A stretch of 64,000 nt of DNA from Rhodothermales bacterium (lineage in GTDB: Bacteria > Bacteroidota > Rhodothermia > Rhodothermales > UBA10348): assembly GCA_017643395.1 (NCBI GenBank), contig JAEPNP010000001.1, positions 827,806 to 891,805 of the forward strand, in the 5' to 3' direction. The position numbers and the translations under genes are program-made. The notes under the pieces are model-generated. The model was not told the origin of the DNA. It made no database searches and saw nothing but the letters and a program-made list of their open reading frames with translations. Each line of letters begins with the position of its first letter. Position 1 is the first letter of the stretch. Shown piece by piece: positions 35,783 to 45,452 of the stretch.

Positions 35783-38700
35783 ATGGACAAAGCGACACGG
35801 GACGCAATTCGGGATGCGACGCAGCGGGCGCGGCAGCTGCTTGAGGGAGCCTACCGTGACCAACTCGAGGGCAGGTACGATATCCTGGCCAACGGAGCCC
35901 CGTCCTTAGACCAAGGAAACCATCTCTCCGCAAGCGAGCGGCATGTGCGGAAGAAGCTGCTTTCAGCGCTCGGACACGAACGCTTGGGCGGAGCGACGGC
36001 CACCAAGGCTATGCAGACGCTCATCCGCGAAATGGCCTTCACGACACTCAACCGCTTCGTGGCGCTCAAGATGCTGGAGGCTCGGGACCTCGTTCACGAA
36101 TGCGTCTCAAACGGAGAGCAGTCAGCTGGATTCACCGAGTTCGTCGCTCTGTCTCCAGGACTTGTCGCTCTGCCGGACAACGGATATCGCCTATATCTGG
36201 AAAGCCTGTTTGACGAGATCGGGCAGGAAATCAAGGTCCTCTTCGATCGGAGTAACGCCGCAAGTCTACTCTGGCCAGATCGCCGCACTCTCCTCGAGCT
36301 ACTCGGTATTCTGAACGACACCGAGCTCGCCGGCGTCTGGGTCAAGGACGAGACGCTCGGATGGGTCTACCAGTTCTTCAACAGCGAAAAGGAGAACAAT
36401 GAGGCGAAGTACGATCGCGATGGTCGTCCTAAGCCACCACTCGACAGTCGCGAGCTGGCAGTCAGGAATCAGTTCTTCACGCCTGAATATGTGGTCCGGT
36501 TTCTGGTGGACAACACCCTAGGACGGCTTTGGATGGAGATGCGTGAAGGGAGATCGAGCATTGCACAGCGATGTCGTTTTCTTGCAGTTCCGGCGGGCTC
36601 GCAGCATCAGTCAAGATCGCCCGAACAGGATGATGACACCGGGTCGCTTCCAAGGCGTGAGAAGAAGGACCCCCGAGATATCCGAGTGCTGGATCCGGCA
36701 TGTGGATCAGGGCACTTTCTGCTCTACGCCTTTTCTCTCTTCCAGACGATCTATGAGGAAGCATGGGGTGATCCGGATAGCCCGCCATCCAAGTTGACAG
36801 GGTCGACGCTCCGGGCCGACTTCCCTGAACGCCGGGACCTCCTGCGACAGGTTCCCCAGCTTGTGCTTGCCCACAATCTGTATGGCGTTGATATTGACAG
36901 TCGCACCGCTCAGATCGCAGCTCTCGCGCTGTGGATGCGGGCACAAACCGCTTGGGCCCAACAAGAGACGGCAAGGAATTATCGACCGGCTATTCGCCGG
37001 ACGAACATCGCCATCGCGGAGCCCATGCCCGGCGGCAGTGAGCTTTGGGAGGCATTCACGTCCGGGCTGACGCCTCCGGCTCTTCGACACCTGGCGGACG
37101 AGGCATTCAAGCAGACCCAGATTGCCGATGAAGCTGGGATGCTGCTCAAGATTGAGCGCAACATCCAGGGGGCGATCCGAGAAGCTCAAGAGCGCTGGGA
37201 GTCGCGCCCCAGACAGCTAGAGCTTGTGCCTGGGCAGCCTGATCAACGGGCCGATACCGAGCTGTTCGACGTCAACAACCTCCCCCCGGCCGACTTCTGG
37301 TTACACGCGGAGTCTAAGATCTACCGAGCGCTTCGCGACTACGCTGAGGGAGGCAGGGTCGGCTCCCAGCTCCAACGTCGACTCTTCGCCGAAGACACGG
37401 CTGCCGGCATCGCATTCATCGACGTCTGTCGACTACGGTACGACGTGATCGTCATGAACCCTCCGTTCGGGACCGCAACGCCGAAGTTGGCGGCCTTTAT
37501 CGAACAGGAGTACCCAAGCAGCAAGCAGGACCTGTTTGCTCCTTTCGTGGAGCGCGCCGTGACCTCGCTTGGACGGGGTGGCCTCGTGGGAGTGCTTTCT
37601 ACGGAAATGGGCTTCTTCAGACGTACGTCCGAGCCATGGCGACGACGGGTCCTACTTGCTCGCTCCAGCTTGACCCTGATGGCACACCTGGGAGGGCACG
37701 TCCTCGATGGTGCGACGGTACGCACAGCAGCCTACGTGCTCAAGGCAGAGGAAAACGATGAGGAGGCGACCTTCCTTAGGCTTTTTGGGCTGCCCGACAA
37801 AGAGGATGCTCTAGGACAGGCTATTCGCGATGTAGTTGACGGGCAGGAGAACGAATTGGTGTTTCGTTGCCCTCAGGATGAGTTCGAGAAGCTGCCTTAC
37901 GCTGCATTCGGGTACTGGTGCTCTCCAGCTCTTCGCGACGCTTTTGTCGACCTGCCGAGACTTGAGGAGAATCACGCCAGCGTACGCGTCGGGCTTCAGA
38001 CCAGCGACGACTTTCGGTTCCTCAGGTTGAGGTGGGAAGTCCCAGCAGCCCACCTCGGAACCACGTGGCTGCCTTTCGCGAAAGGCGGCGAGTACAGTCC
38101 TTACCACGATGATGTTCACCTGCAGGTGAATTGGGGAGACGATGCCCGAGAGCTCAACGCTTGGGGGCATGGGGTGCTTAGAAACACTCAGCACTACACG
38201 AAGCCGGGATTGACCTGGCCTAGGCGAACGAACAAGCGATTCGCCCCGAGGGCACTGGCTGGGTCCTGCGCCTTCGGGGACAAGGGCCCCGCGATTGTTG
38301 AGATCAACGGGGAGCCCCTTGCCCTTCTGGCCCTGCTGAACAGCCGCCCGCTCTCGTACTTCATCAGCCTCAGCCTGGGCGCAGCCGAGGCCGAAGGAGG
38401 TGCCGGGGCGAATTCGTATGAGGTTGGCCTTGTCCAGCGCCTGCCTATCCCCGCCAGCGCGGTCTCGGATCCTCTGCTCGCCGACCTAGGCCGTCGAGCC
38501 TGGCTGTTGCGAGCGGAGGCAGACACACGCGACGAGTCGACCGCGCTTTTCTGCTCTCCGCTTGCCCCACTAAGCGATTTCGCTGGGCCGACCGACGTTG
38601 CCAGACGACTCCTTGAGCGCGAGAAGGAACTGTCGGATGCCTACGTGGAGCTGCAACACGAAATCGACGAGAAGGTCAGGCAGCACTACAATCTCGCGCT

Positions 38701-39862
38701 TTCCGACTGGAAGGCGATTGTAGAAGAAATCCCAGACGTGCATGTGCCTGAGGTCCTGGCGGCCGAAGACCCTCGAGCGAACGAATCCTTCGCCGCCCGC
38801 CTCGTCCAGTACCTTCTAGGTGTTGCGTTCGGGCGCTGGGATCTTCGCATCGCATCAGGAGACTTGGCTACGCCGCCCCTGCCGGACCCGCTCGCACCTC
38901 AACCCCATCGCCCGCCGGGCATGCTGACGCCGTCAGTAGAGGAGGCAGAAGTAGGTCTGGGAGGCCAGGACAATGACACTTTTCTCGGTGGGGTCCTTGT
39001 TGACGACCCCGGACATGAGCTGGACCTCTCGAGGCAGCTTTCCCGGTCACTCAAGGCACTATTTCCCGCCGAAGGAGATCCTGCTGAGAGCGTGGCCGGC
39101 ATGCTTGGTGAGTCCGATCTCACCACATACTTCCGGAAATCCAAGGGTCTTTTTGCCCTCCACCTCAGGACATACAGCAAATCGAGGCGCAAAGCCCCCG
39201 TCTACTGGCAGCTCTCCACTCCATCTAGCTCATACTCGATTTGGTGCTACTACCACCGCTTCAATCGCGACACCTTCTATCAGCTGGCAAACGACCTCGT
39301 CCGGCCGAAGGTTGAACACGAAGAACGCAGGCTGACCTCCCTTCGACAGGAAATCGGCTTGAATCCCTCAACGCAACAACGAAGGGGGCTTCAGGCCCAG
39401 CAAGAATTCGTGGCGGAGCTTCGCGGGTTCCTAGCCGAAATCGAGAGAATCGCACCGCTGTGGAATCCAGACCTCAACGATGGTGTGGCCGTCAACTTTG
39501 CTCTGCTCTGGCGACTAGTGCCGCAGCACAAAGCCTGGCAACGCGAGTGCAGGACGGTTTGGGACAAGCTAGTCAGAGGCGACCTCGACTGGGCTCACCT
39601 GGCCATGCACCTATGGCCCGAACGCGTTGTGAGGAAATGCAGGAAGGAACGAAGCTTGGCGATCGCCCATGGCCTCGAAGCCGCGTTCTGGTACGAAGAC
39701 AGCGGCGGCAAATGGAAGCCCCGAGAGATTACTCCGGCGCGAGTCGATGAGTTGATCGCAGAACGTTCGTCCGCAGCGGTCAAGGCCGCCCTTGAAGGTT
39801 TGTTGACCGCACCTGCTCCAAGCGGAGGCAATAAGCGTGGACGCAATCGCCGAACCACATGA
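35783..39862 (+). CDS. pglX: BREX adenine-specific DNA methyltransferase PglX
   Basis: A 1359-residue N6-adenine methyltransferase. Motif I (AdoMet binding) is LDPACGSGHFLL from Asp304, and the catalytic motif IV is NPPF at 559-562 (VIVMNPPFGTATPKL). Before motif I lies a recognisable VRNQFFTPEYVVRFLVDNTLG region, as in type I methyltransferases. The long C-terminal part (about 700-1359) contains the target-recognition region. PglX methylates host DNA at a non-palindromic 5-7 base site so that BREX can tell self from phage. It overlaps pglZ by four bases. The site it recognises cannot be predicted here. Confidence 0.93.
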   Translation: MDKATRDAIRDATQRARQLLEGAYRDQLEGRYDILANGAPSLDQGNHLSASERHVRKKLLSALGHERLGGATATKAMQTLIREMAFTTLNRFVALKMLEARDLVHECVSNGEQSAGFTEFVALSPGLVALPDNGYRLYLESLFDEIGQEIKVLFDRSNAASLLWPDRRTLLELLGILNDTELAGVWVKDETLGWVYQFFNSEKENNEAKYDRDGRPKPPLDSRELAVRNQFFTPEYVVRFLVDNTLGRLWMEMREGRSSIAQRCRFLAVPAGSQHQSRSPEQDDDTGSLPRREKKDPRDIRVLDPACGSGHFLLYAFSLFQTIYEEAWGDPDSPPSKLTGSTLRADFPERRDLLRQVPQLVLAHNLYGVDIDSRTAQIAALALWMRAQTAWAQQETARNYRPAIRRTNIAIAEPMPGGSELWEAFTSGLTPPALRHLADEAFKQTQIADEAGMLLKIERNIQGAIREAQERWESRPRQLELVPGQPDQRADTELFDVNNLPPADFWLHAESKIYRALRDYAEGGRVGSQLQRRLFAEDTAAGIAFIDVCRLRYDVIVMNPPFGTATPKLAAFIEQEYPSSKQDLFAPFVERAVTSLGRGGLVGVLSTEMGFFRRTSEPWRRRVLLARSSLTLMAHLGGHVLDGATVRTAAYVLKAEENDEEATFLRLFGLPDKEDALGQAIRDVVDGQENELVFRCPQDEFEKLPYAAFGYWCSPALRDAFVDLPRLEENHASVRVGLQTSDDFRFLRLRWEVPAAHLGTTWLPFAKGGEYSPYHDDVHLQVNWGDDARELNAWGHGVLRNTQHYTKPGLTWPRRTNKRFAPRALAGSCAFGDKGPAIVEINGEPLALLALLNSRPLSYFISLSLGAAEAEGGAGANSYEVGLVQRLPIPASAVSDPLLADLGRRAWLLRAEADTRDESTALFCSPLAPLSDFAGPTDVARRLLEREKELSDAYVELQHEIDEKVRQHYNLALSDWKAIVEEIPDVHVPEVLAAEDPRANESFAARLVQYLLGVAFGRWDLRIASGDLATPPLPDPLAPQPHRPPGMLTPSVEEAEVGLGGQDNDTFLGGVLVDDPGHELDLSRQLSRSLKALFPAEGDPAESVAGMLGESDLTTYFRKSKGLFALHLRTYSKSRRKAPVYWQLSTPSSSYSIWCYYHRFNRDTFYQLANDLVRPKVEHEERRLTSLRQEIGLNPSTQQRRGLQAQQEFVAELRGFLAEIERIAPLWNPDLNDGVAVNFALLWRLVPQHKAWQRECRTVWDKLVRGDLDWAHLAMHLWPERVVRKCRKERSLAIAHGLEAAFWYEDSGGKWKPREITPARVDELIAERSSAAVKAALEGLLTAPAPSGGNKRGRNRRTT

Positions 39863-42405
39863 GCCGTTCATTCACCAACTACCTCGCGGACCAGCTTGAC
39901 CGTAGGCTTCGGGATCACCGCGTGGTCGTGTTCTACGACCCCCGAGAGGAGTTCGCCTCTTTCATCGACGGGCATCAGGTTGTTGGGACAGGGCTTGGTG
40001 GTCTTCCCCGGATTGTTGTAGGAGACTCCATCTCGCACCTGGCACGATTTGAAGGGTCATTCTTTTCGCTGAAGACCAGTTTGGAACCTGTCGTAGAGGC
40101 CGAAAGACCTGAGGCAGTCCTGGTCTATGTGCCGGGGGTAGAGCGTGATCGACAGGGCTCGGTCCTGATGGAGCTCGAAGTTGCCGGCGAGTGCTACGAA
40201 CCGCAGCTGAGGCGACTTGCCCGCAACCTGCTCCGAACGCGGTTCACCGACGGTGACATCGATGAGATGCTGGCACCCGATGCCCTCACATTTCAGGACA
40301 TCGAGCGCTTGCTGGAGCAAGAAGGCGGCGACAAGGGCTCGATGCTCAAGCTTGTTCTGGGCTCAGGGAGCAGTGAATCCTTGATCTGCAAGTGGCTGGC
40401 GACCGATGACTACGATGCCAACCTGGAGTCCAAGGTGGCTCAGCCTGAACTCTACCGTCTCATTCATGCCCGACTGGGGCTGCCGATCGAGAGATCCGTT
40501 TCGCTGGCAAAAGCACGAAAGCAGACGCTTCGGTTCGTGCTGGTCAACGAGTTTCGGCAGGACCTTACCGGCAATCCTCCTGATTGCATCTCGCTTGTGC
40601 CAGAACCGACCACTTCAGAAGCGCGTCAGCGCATCGGGTCGGTAGCGGAGGAGCTCAGGAAGCTCGGCGAGGGGTACATCGCCCAGGCCGACGCTATTGA
40701 AGCAGAGCTTGATCTCTCGGACGCAATCGTGAACCCGGAGGAGCTTGGCTCAATCGACACGTTTCGATTCGAGGAGAGGGTGCTACTTGGCTTTGCGGCG
40801 AAGCTCATTTCAGACGGTCGGCATGAAGAAGCACTCGCGATTGTCTCGGGACGGGGACACAGCTTCTGGGTCGATCATCCGAGCTTTCTAGACCGGCTTG
40901 CGCAGTGGGAGGCCTGTCGGCTTGCGGCGGAGCTCGGGTCCTTGGTTAGTGAGTTGACCCCGGCGATCAAGATGGTCAGCGGTGGAGCGGCAGAGTGGAT
41001 AGGCGCGTACACGAAACAGGATGGCTGGTATAGAGCAGACCAGACGCAGCGTGCGCTGGAGCACTGGGTGGCCAGCATGGAAGACGAGCCGGAGGAGCCA
41101 CTCGCGAAGGCGCTTTGGGTGGTTCGCCGAGGCCACGAGGAACTCCTCGAGCAAATGGCCCACGGGTTCACCAAGGCCCTGGTGGAATCGTCCTGGACCG
41201 TACCCGAGGTGCTCCATCAGACTCAGATTTATTCGGACCTCGTTGAGCCCAAGTCAGGCACCGTCGCCTACTTCTTCGTCGACGCAATGCGGTTCGAAAT
41301 GGGGGCGGATCTCGTACAGCAGCTGGACAACGCCTCGGAGCTGGTCCTCCAGCCCGCAGTCGGCGTGCTGCCTTCTATCACCCCGCTCGGAATGGGGGCT
41401 CTCCTTCCTGGAGCATCCGGCGGCTACTCGGTCGTGGAGCACAAGCAGCGACTGGCATCTCAGATCGGGGGTCAGGTCCTACCCGATCTTGCTAAAAGGC
41501 AGAAGTACCTCAGGTCCGTTCGGCCGGACTCAGTCGATATGGACTTGGGTTTCCTCCTGCAGAAGTCGATCAAAGCGCTCAGGACGAAGATTGTTGGTGC
41601 AGATCTCATAGTCGTCCGCTCGCAGTCAATCGATGGGTTGGGGGAGATGGATGGCGGCCTCCTCGCCAGGCAGATCATGGACACGGTGGTGGGGAATATC
41701 GCCCGGGCGGTCCGCAAGCTTGCCAAAGCGGGCGTGGCGCATTTCGTCATTACCAGCGATCACGGCCACCAGTTCTCCATTCGCAAGGCTGAGGACATGA
41801 TGATGGACAAGCCAGGCGGCGACACGATCGACCAGCATCGACGATGCTGGGCCGGACGCGGCGGCCAGACGTCGGCAGCAAGCGTCAGAGTCAGCGGTGC
41901 GCAGCTTGGCTATCAGACCGACCTTGACTTCATCTTCCCAGCCGGACTAGCAGTATTCAGATGTGGTGGCGATCTGGCTTTCCATCATGGTGGCTGTAGC
42001 CTCCAGGAATTAGTCATCCCTGTAATCTCGCTGCGCATGCCGACGGGAGAGCCAGAAACAGCCGGCAGCAATACCGTAGTGGCAGAGGGCTACCCCAGAG
42101 TCCTCACCAATCGCACCTTTGGTTTCCGCCTCGTCCGCGAGACGGAAATGTTCAATCCGGAGCCCATCTCAGCCAGAGTAGTCCTAATAGGAGATGGACA
42201 GGAGGTTGGACGCGCCGGAATGGCAACCGGGGCGCAGTTCGACCGCGCCACGGCGACTTTGCAGCTCCCGCCCGGGAGCTCAGTTAGTGTAGGGATGATG
42301 CTCACCCGCGAAACCAGCAAGAAGGTTCGCATCGTTGTGATGGACCCGGCTTCGGACACCATCCTTGCTCAGTCCGACGAAATTGAGATCGGTGAACTGA
42401 TATGA
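39859..42405 (+). CDS. pglZ: BREX alkaline phosphatase-superfamily protein PglZ
   Basis: An 848-residue protein with the PglZ alkaline-phosphatase-like core. Metal-ligand motifs are YFFVDAMRFEMG (Asp475) and ITSDHGHQFS (Asp634, His635), spaced as in the superfamily. The N-terminal about 400 residues are helical and typical of BREX PglZ. The C-terminal portion (VLTNRTFGFRLVRETEMFNP to the end) is a beta domain. PglZ binds PglX and is essential for both methylation and defence; a nuclease or phosphatase activity has been proposed for the family. It overlaps both neighbours by four bases. Confidence 0.92.
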   Translation: MSRSFTNYLADQLDRRLRDHRVVVFYDPREEFASFIDGHQVVGTGLGGLPRIVVGDSISHLARFEGSFFSLKTSLEPVVEAERPEAVLVYVPGVERDRQGSVLMELEVAGECYEPQLRRLARNLLRTRFTDGDIDEMLAPDALTFQDIERLLEQEGGDKGSMLKLVLGSGSSESLICKWLATDDYDANLESKVAQPELYRLIHARLGLPIERSVSLAKARKQTLRFVLVNEFRQDLTGNPPDCISLVPEPTTSEARQRIGSVAEELRKLGEGYIAQADAIEAELDLSDAIVNPEELGSIDTFRFEERVLLGFAAKLISDGRHEEALAIVSGRGHSFWVDHPSFLDRLAQWEACRLAAELGSLVSELTPAIKMVSGGAAEWIGAYTKQDGWYRADQTQRALEHWVASMEDEPEEPLAKALWVVRRGHEELLEQMAHGFTKALVESSWTVPEVLHQTQIYSDLVEPKSGTVAYFFVDAMRFEMGADLVQQLDNASELVLQPAVGVLPSITPLGMGALLPGASGGYSVVEHKQRLASQIGGQVLPDLAKRQKYLRSVRPDSVDMDLGFLLQKSIKALRTKIVGADLIVVRSQSIDGLGEMDGGLLARQIMDTVVGNIARAVRKLAKAGVAHFVITSDHGHQFSIRKAEDMMMDKPGGDTIDQHRRCWAGRGGQTSAASVRVSGAQLGYQTDLDFIFPAGLAVFRCGGDLAFHHGGCSLQELVIPVISLRMPTGEPETAGSNTVVAEGYPRVLTNRTFGFRLVRETEMFNPEPISARVVLIGDGQEVGRAGMATGAQFDRATATLQLPPGSSVSVGMMLTRETSKKVRIVVMDPASDTILAQSDEIEIGELI

Positions 42406-44435
42406 CAGAACGCATAGCCGTTGGGCGTGATGAGTTAGACGACAAGGTCAACAGGGTCTTCGCGGGCAAGGTGGTGCGTAAAGACCTAGTTCGAAAGGTG
42501 AAGGTGGGCGCTAACGTGCCGGTCTTCGTGCTGGAGTACCTACTGGGCAAATACTGCGCATCGTCCGATGAGACCGCGATCCAGATGGGGTTGCAGGTCG
42601 TCAACGATACACTCAGCGAGAACTACATCCGTCCCGACGAAGCCACCAAGGCGCAGAGCCGGGTCAAGGAACAGGGAAGCCACACGTTCATCGACAAGGT
42701 GAAAGTGCGGCTGGTCGATTCACAATACTGGGCCGAAGTATCCAACTTCGGTCACAAGTACGTCCATATCCCCACGCACTACGTCCGCGACTTCGACCGC
42801 ATCCTGATGGGGGGTATCTGGGCGCAGGTCGAGATGCAGTGGGACGACACCGATGAGAAGGCCCCTTTCCGCATCGCCCGCCTAACGCCAATTCAGCTCG
42901 CCTCCTTCAAGTTGGACGACTACCGGAGCGGCCGACGGGAGTTCACAACGGACGAGTGGGTGGACTTCATGCTTCGCAGCATGGGGTACGAGCCCTCGGT
43001 GATGGAGCGCAGGATGAAGCTGCTATTCCTCACCCGCCTCATTCCCTTGTGCGAGCGCAACTACAATCTTGTTGAGCTCGGACCTCGCGGGACTGGCAAG
43101 AGCTACGCCATTCAAGAACTGTCCCCGTACTCGGCGCTCCTGACCGGTCCGACCACGGTGGCGAACCTATTTGGACACATGTCCGGCCGGCACAAGGGCA
43201 TGGTGCAGATCTGGGACGTAGTGGGGTTCGACGAGGTGGCAGATCTGCAGAAGATGCCAAAGGAGGTCATCACTACGATGAAGACCTACTGCGAGTCAGG
43301 CCAGTTTCAGCGAGGAAGCGAGTCTGAGGCCGGGTACGCCAGCATCGCCATGTTCGGCAATACGCAACAGCCGATAGACGTGATGGTCCAGTCAGGGCAC
43401 CTCTTTGCACCGATGCCCGACGTTATTCGCGACGACATGGCGTTCATTGACCGGCTGCACTTTTACCTGCCGGGCTGGGAGATGCCGAAGATGCGCAATG
43501 AGCACTTCACCGATCGCTACGGCTTCGTGGTAGACTATCTGGCCGAAGCGCTGCGAGACCTAAGGAAGCACAACTTCACCGAGATCATCGACCATCACTT
43601 CTCGCTCGGAGCCCACCTGAATGCACGTGACCGCAAGGCCGTCCGGCGATCGGTATCAGGTCTGGTGAAAATCCTCTATCCCCATGGAGAGGTGTCGCGA
43701 GAGGACTTGGAGGAAATCCTGGATCTCGCGGTAGAAGGTCGCCGTCGAGTGAAGGAGCAGCTCAAGAAGATGGGCTCCTTCGAGTACTACCACACCTCGT
43801 TCAGCTACCAGGACAATACCACGGGCGAGGAGCGGTTTGTCGGCGTACCCGAGCAGGGCGGCCGAGATCTGATATCGGCCGATCCGCTACCACCGGGGAC
43901 AGTCTATGCGGCAAGCGTGAGTGGGGACGGGACCGTCGGACTGTATCGCCTCGAAATCAGCATATCCACTGGCACTGGCAAGCTTAAGGCCGCCGGTGGA
44001 CTGAGCGGTAGCATCAAGGAATCCGTCAACCGTGCCTTTAGCTACCTCAAATCCCAGAAGAACGCGTTCGGCATTGCGAGAGAGTTCGACACATCCGACT
44101 TCCACGTGGAGGCCATCGACCTACTAGGTAACAAGGTTGAAGCCGAGGTCGGTGTCGCGTTTCTCGTCGCGGCCTTCTCCGCGCTCCGGAAGCTCTCCCC
44201 CCAGCCGGGACTGCTAGTGCTCGGGGATATGAGCATTCAGGGCAATGTGAAGCCGGTCAGGTCCCTGGTTGAGCCACTCCAGGTAGCGATGGACAATGGA
44301 GCCAAACGGGCCCTGATCCCGATCGAGAACAAGCGGAGCTTCTTCGATGTGAGCGCCGAAGTGCTAGAGAACGTGGACCCGGTCTTCTATGGGGAGATGC
44401 GGCAGGCGGCGTTTAAGGGGTTAGGGCTGAACTAG
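42402..44435 (+). CDS. brxL: BREX AAA+/Lon-like protein BrxL
   Basis: A 677-residue BrxL. The AAA+ domain has Walker A G-P-R-G-T-G-K-S (Lys233) and a Walker B-like VGFDEVADLQ. The C-terminal about 140 residues align by eye with the Lon protease domain, but the position of the catalytic serine (PSAG in Lon) reads AEVG, with Glu582 in its place. The lysine position (GNVKP, Lys617) is kept. This suggests a non-proteolytic Lon-like domain. BrxL is a ring-forming DNA-binding AAA+ effector needed for phage exclusion in type 1 BREX. It ends the operon; a candidate zinc-finger gene follows 91 bases later. Confidence 0.9.
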   Translation: MTERIAVGRDELDDKVNRVFAGKVVRKDLVRKVKVGANVPVFVLEYLLGKYCASSDETAIQMGLQVVNDTLSENYIRPDEATKAQSRVKEQGSHTFIDKVKVRLVDSQYWAEVSNFGHKYVHIPTHYVRDFDRILMGGIWAQVEMQWDDTDEKAPFRIARLTPIQLASFKLDDYRSGRREFTTDEWVDFMLRSMGYEPSVMERRMKLLFLTRLIPLCERNYNLVELGPRGTGKSYAIQELSPYSALLTGPTTVANLFGHMSGRHKGMVQIWDVVGFDEVADLQKMPKEVITTMKTYCESGQFQRGSESEAGYASIAMFGNTQQPIDVMVQSGHLFAPMPDVIRDDMAFIDRLHFYLPGWEMPKMRNEHFTDRYGFVVDYLAEALRDLRKHNFTEIIDHHFSLGAHLNARDRKAVRRSVSGLVKILYPHGEVSREDLEEILDLAVEGRRRVKEQLKKMGSFEYYHTSFSYQDNTTGEERFVGVPEQGGRDLISADPLPPGTVYAASVSGDGTVGLYRLEISISTGTGKLKAAGGLSGSIKESVNRAFSYLKSQKNAFGIAREFDTSDFHVEAIDLLGNKVEAEVGVAFLVAAFSALRKLSPQPGLLVLGDMSIQGNVKPVRSLVEPLQVAMDNGAKRALIPIENKRSFFDVSAEVLENVDPVFYGEMRQAAFKGLGLN

Positions 44436-44526
44436 GTCGTCGGAGTCCGCTGATCCATAACCTCTCTGAGGGGCGGATGTGCTGTGTCTCGGAAGCTCTC
44501 TCTATACCACCTAGGTAAATCCTTGA

Positions 44527-44994
44527 ATGCGTAAGAAGAAGCGGGCGGTTCGGACCTACGTCCCAACGGAACGCTGCCCTCAATGTGGGCGAGCGGTCGC
44601 GTCCGAATTGCTGGACTCCCACCTCAGGAAGCGCTGTGGGCCATCGAAAGGCGAATTGCAGGAATTTGCCGACACGGGGTCGATCAAAGTCGAAAATGTG
44701 AGCCCGCGAAGCACCGGAGATCCAGATAGCTCGGAGATCTGCCCGAAATGCAAGTGCACAATTCACAAATCGAACCTCGACGCGCACCTAAAAAATCGCT
44801 GTCCAGCAATTCATGGAAATGGCAAGCGCACCCGTCGGAGGCGGCGGAGAAGGGCTCGGGGCAGCCACTTCAGTTTGAGTCCGGATGGATCGGAAGCAAA
44901 AAGACTCGCCACGACCGGAGAGCCGCATGGTCGATGCCCTGACTGTGGACGCGCCATCCCGCTTGGCAAGGCAGCTGTTAGCAGCGATACATAG
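44527..44994 (+). CDS. Small basic protein with repeated C2HC zinc fingers
   Basis: A 155-residue protein. Two modules have identical spacing C-x2-C-x11-H-x4-C: CPQCGRAVASELLDSHLRKR-C and CPKCKCTIHKSNLDAHLKNR-C. Between and after them is a basic, low-complexity linker (KRTRRRRRRRARG). A third CPDCGRAIPLGKAA begins a finger but the stop codon cuts it before the His and last Cys. The fingers are typical of small nucleic-acid-binding proteins. It lies between brxL and the Shango-like operon, with its own short intergenic spaces, so an accessory role in either is possible. The truncated third finger may mean a frameshift or truncated ancestor. Confidence 0.6.
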   Translation: MRKKKRAVRTYVPTERCPQCGRAVASELLDSHLRKRCGPSKGELQEFADTGSIKVENVSPRSTGDPDSSEICPKCKCTIHKSNLDAHLKNRCPAIHGNGKRTRRRRRRRARGSHFSLSPDGSEAKRLATTGEPHGRCPDCGRAIPLGKAAVSSDT

Positions 44995-45041
44995 ATGCCC
45001 CTAAGTGGGACGCTTGCGGGCGACGGACTTCCCCTCAGACC

Positions 45042-45452
45042 CTACTGTTTCCACTCAACGAGACTCTGCACTTTTCCAGGGGGCTCGCCGGTCTCAGCAA
45101 GACTCAACAAGCGTGAGGAAAGCCGTTCGGATTGCTCCTCAAAACCAAACAACCCGCAAAGCCGCGTCAACAGCTTCCGTTCTTCCTCAACTACCACTCC
45201 ATCCGCCCAGGCAAGCCGGGCAAAGTCGTACAGACAGGACAGTCGACCCTCCCGGCTCGGCGGAATCTCTGGATCAAACGGGGCCGGGGAGAGCAACAAA
45301 TCCTCCAGATCGACCTTCGAGATCCCGCGCTCTACTCCGAAACTGACCAGCATCTCCAGCTCTGACGGAGCCACACGAAGATCGGCCAGAGCAATGGCGT
45401 AGAGGTGGAAGAAGTGCTGGCGCAAGAAGTCCGGGTACCCGTGCTCCGTCAT
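45042..45452 (-). CDS. sngA: TerB-like protein, probable Shango SngA
   Basis: A 136-residue protein with the all-helical TerB-like pattern: LRQHFFHLYAIALADLRVAPSELEMLVSFGVERG, then YDFARLAWADGVVVEEERKLLTRLCGLFGF. The A-x-x-D-G-x-V...E.....L motif (LAWADGVVVEEERKLL) is the TerB metal-binding signature. It is the last gene of a three-gene minus-strand operon (SNF2 helicase, actin-like ATPase, TerB), overlapping its upstream partner by four bases. From memory, Shango consists of a TerB protein, an ATPase and a helicase, which fits this gene set. The name is by inference from content and order. Confidence 0.7.
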   Translation of the reverse strand: MTEHGYPDFLRQHFFHLYAIALADLRVAPSELEMLVSFGVERGISKVDLEDLLLSPAPFDPEIPPSREGRLSCLYDFARLAWADGVVVEEERKLLTRLCGLFGFEEQSERLSSRLLSLAETGEPPGKVQSLVEWKQ

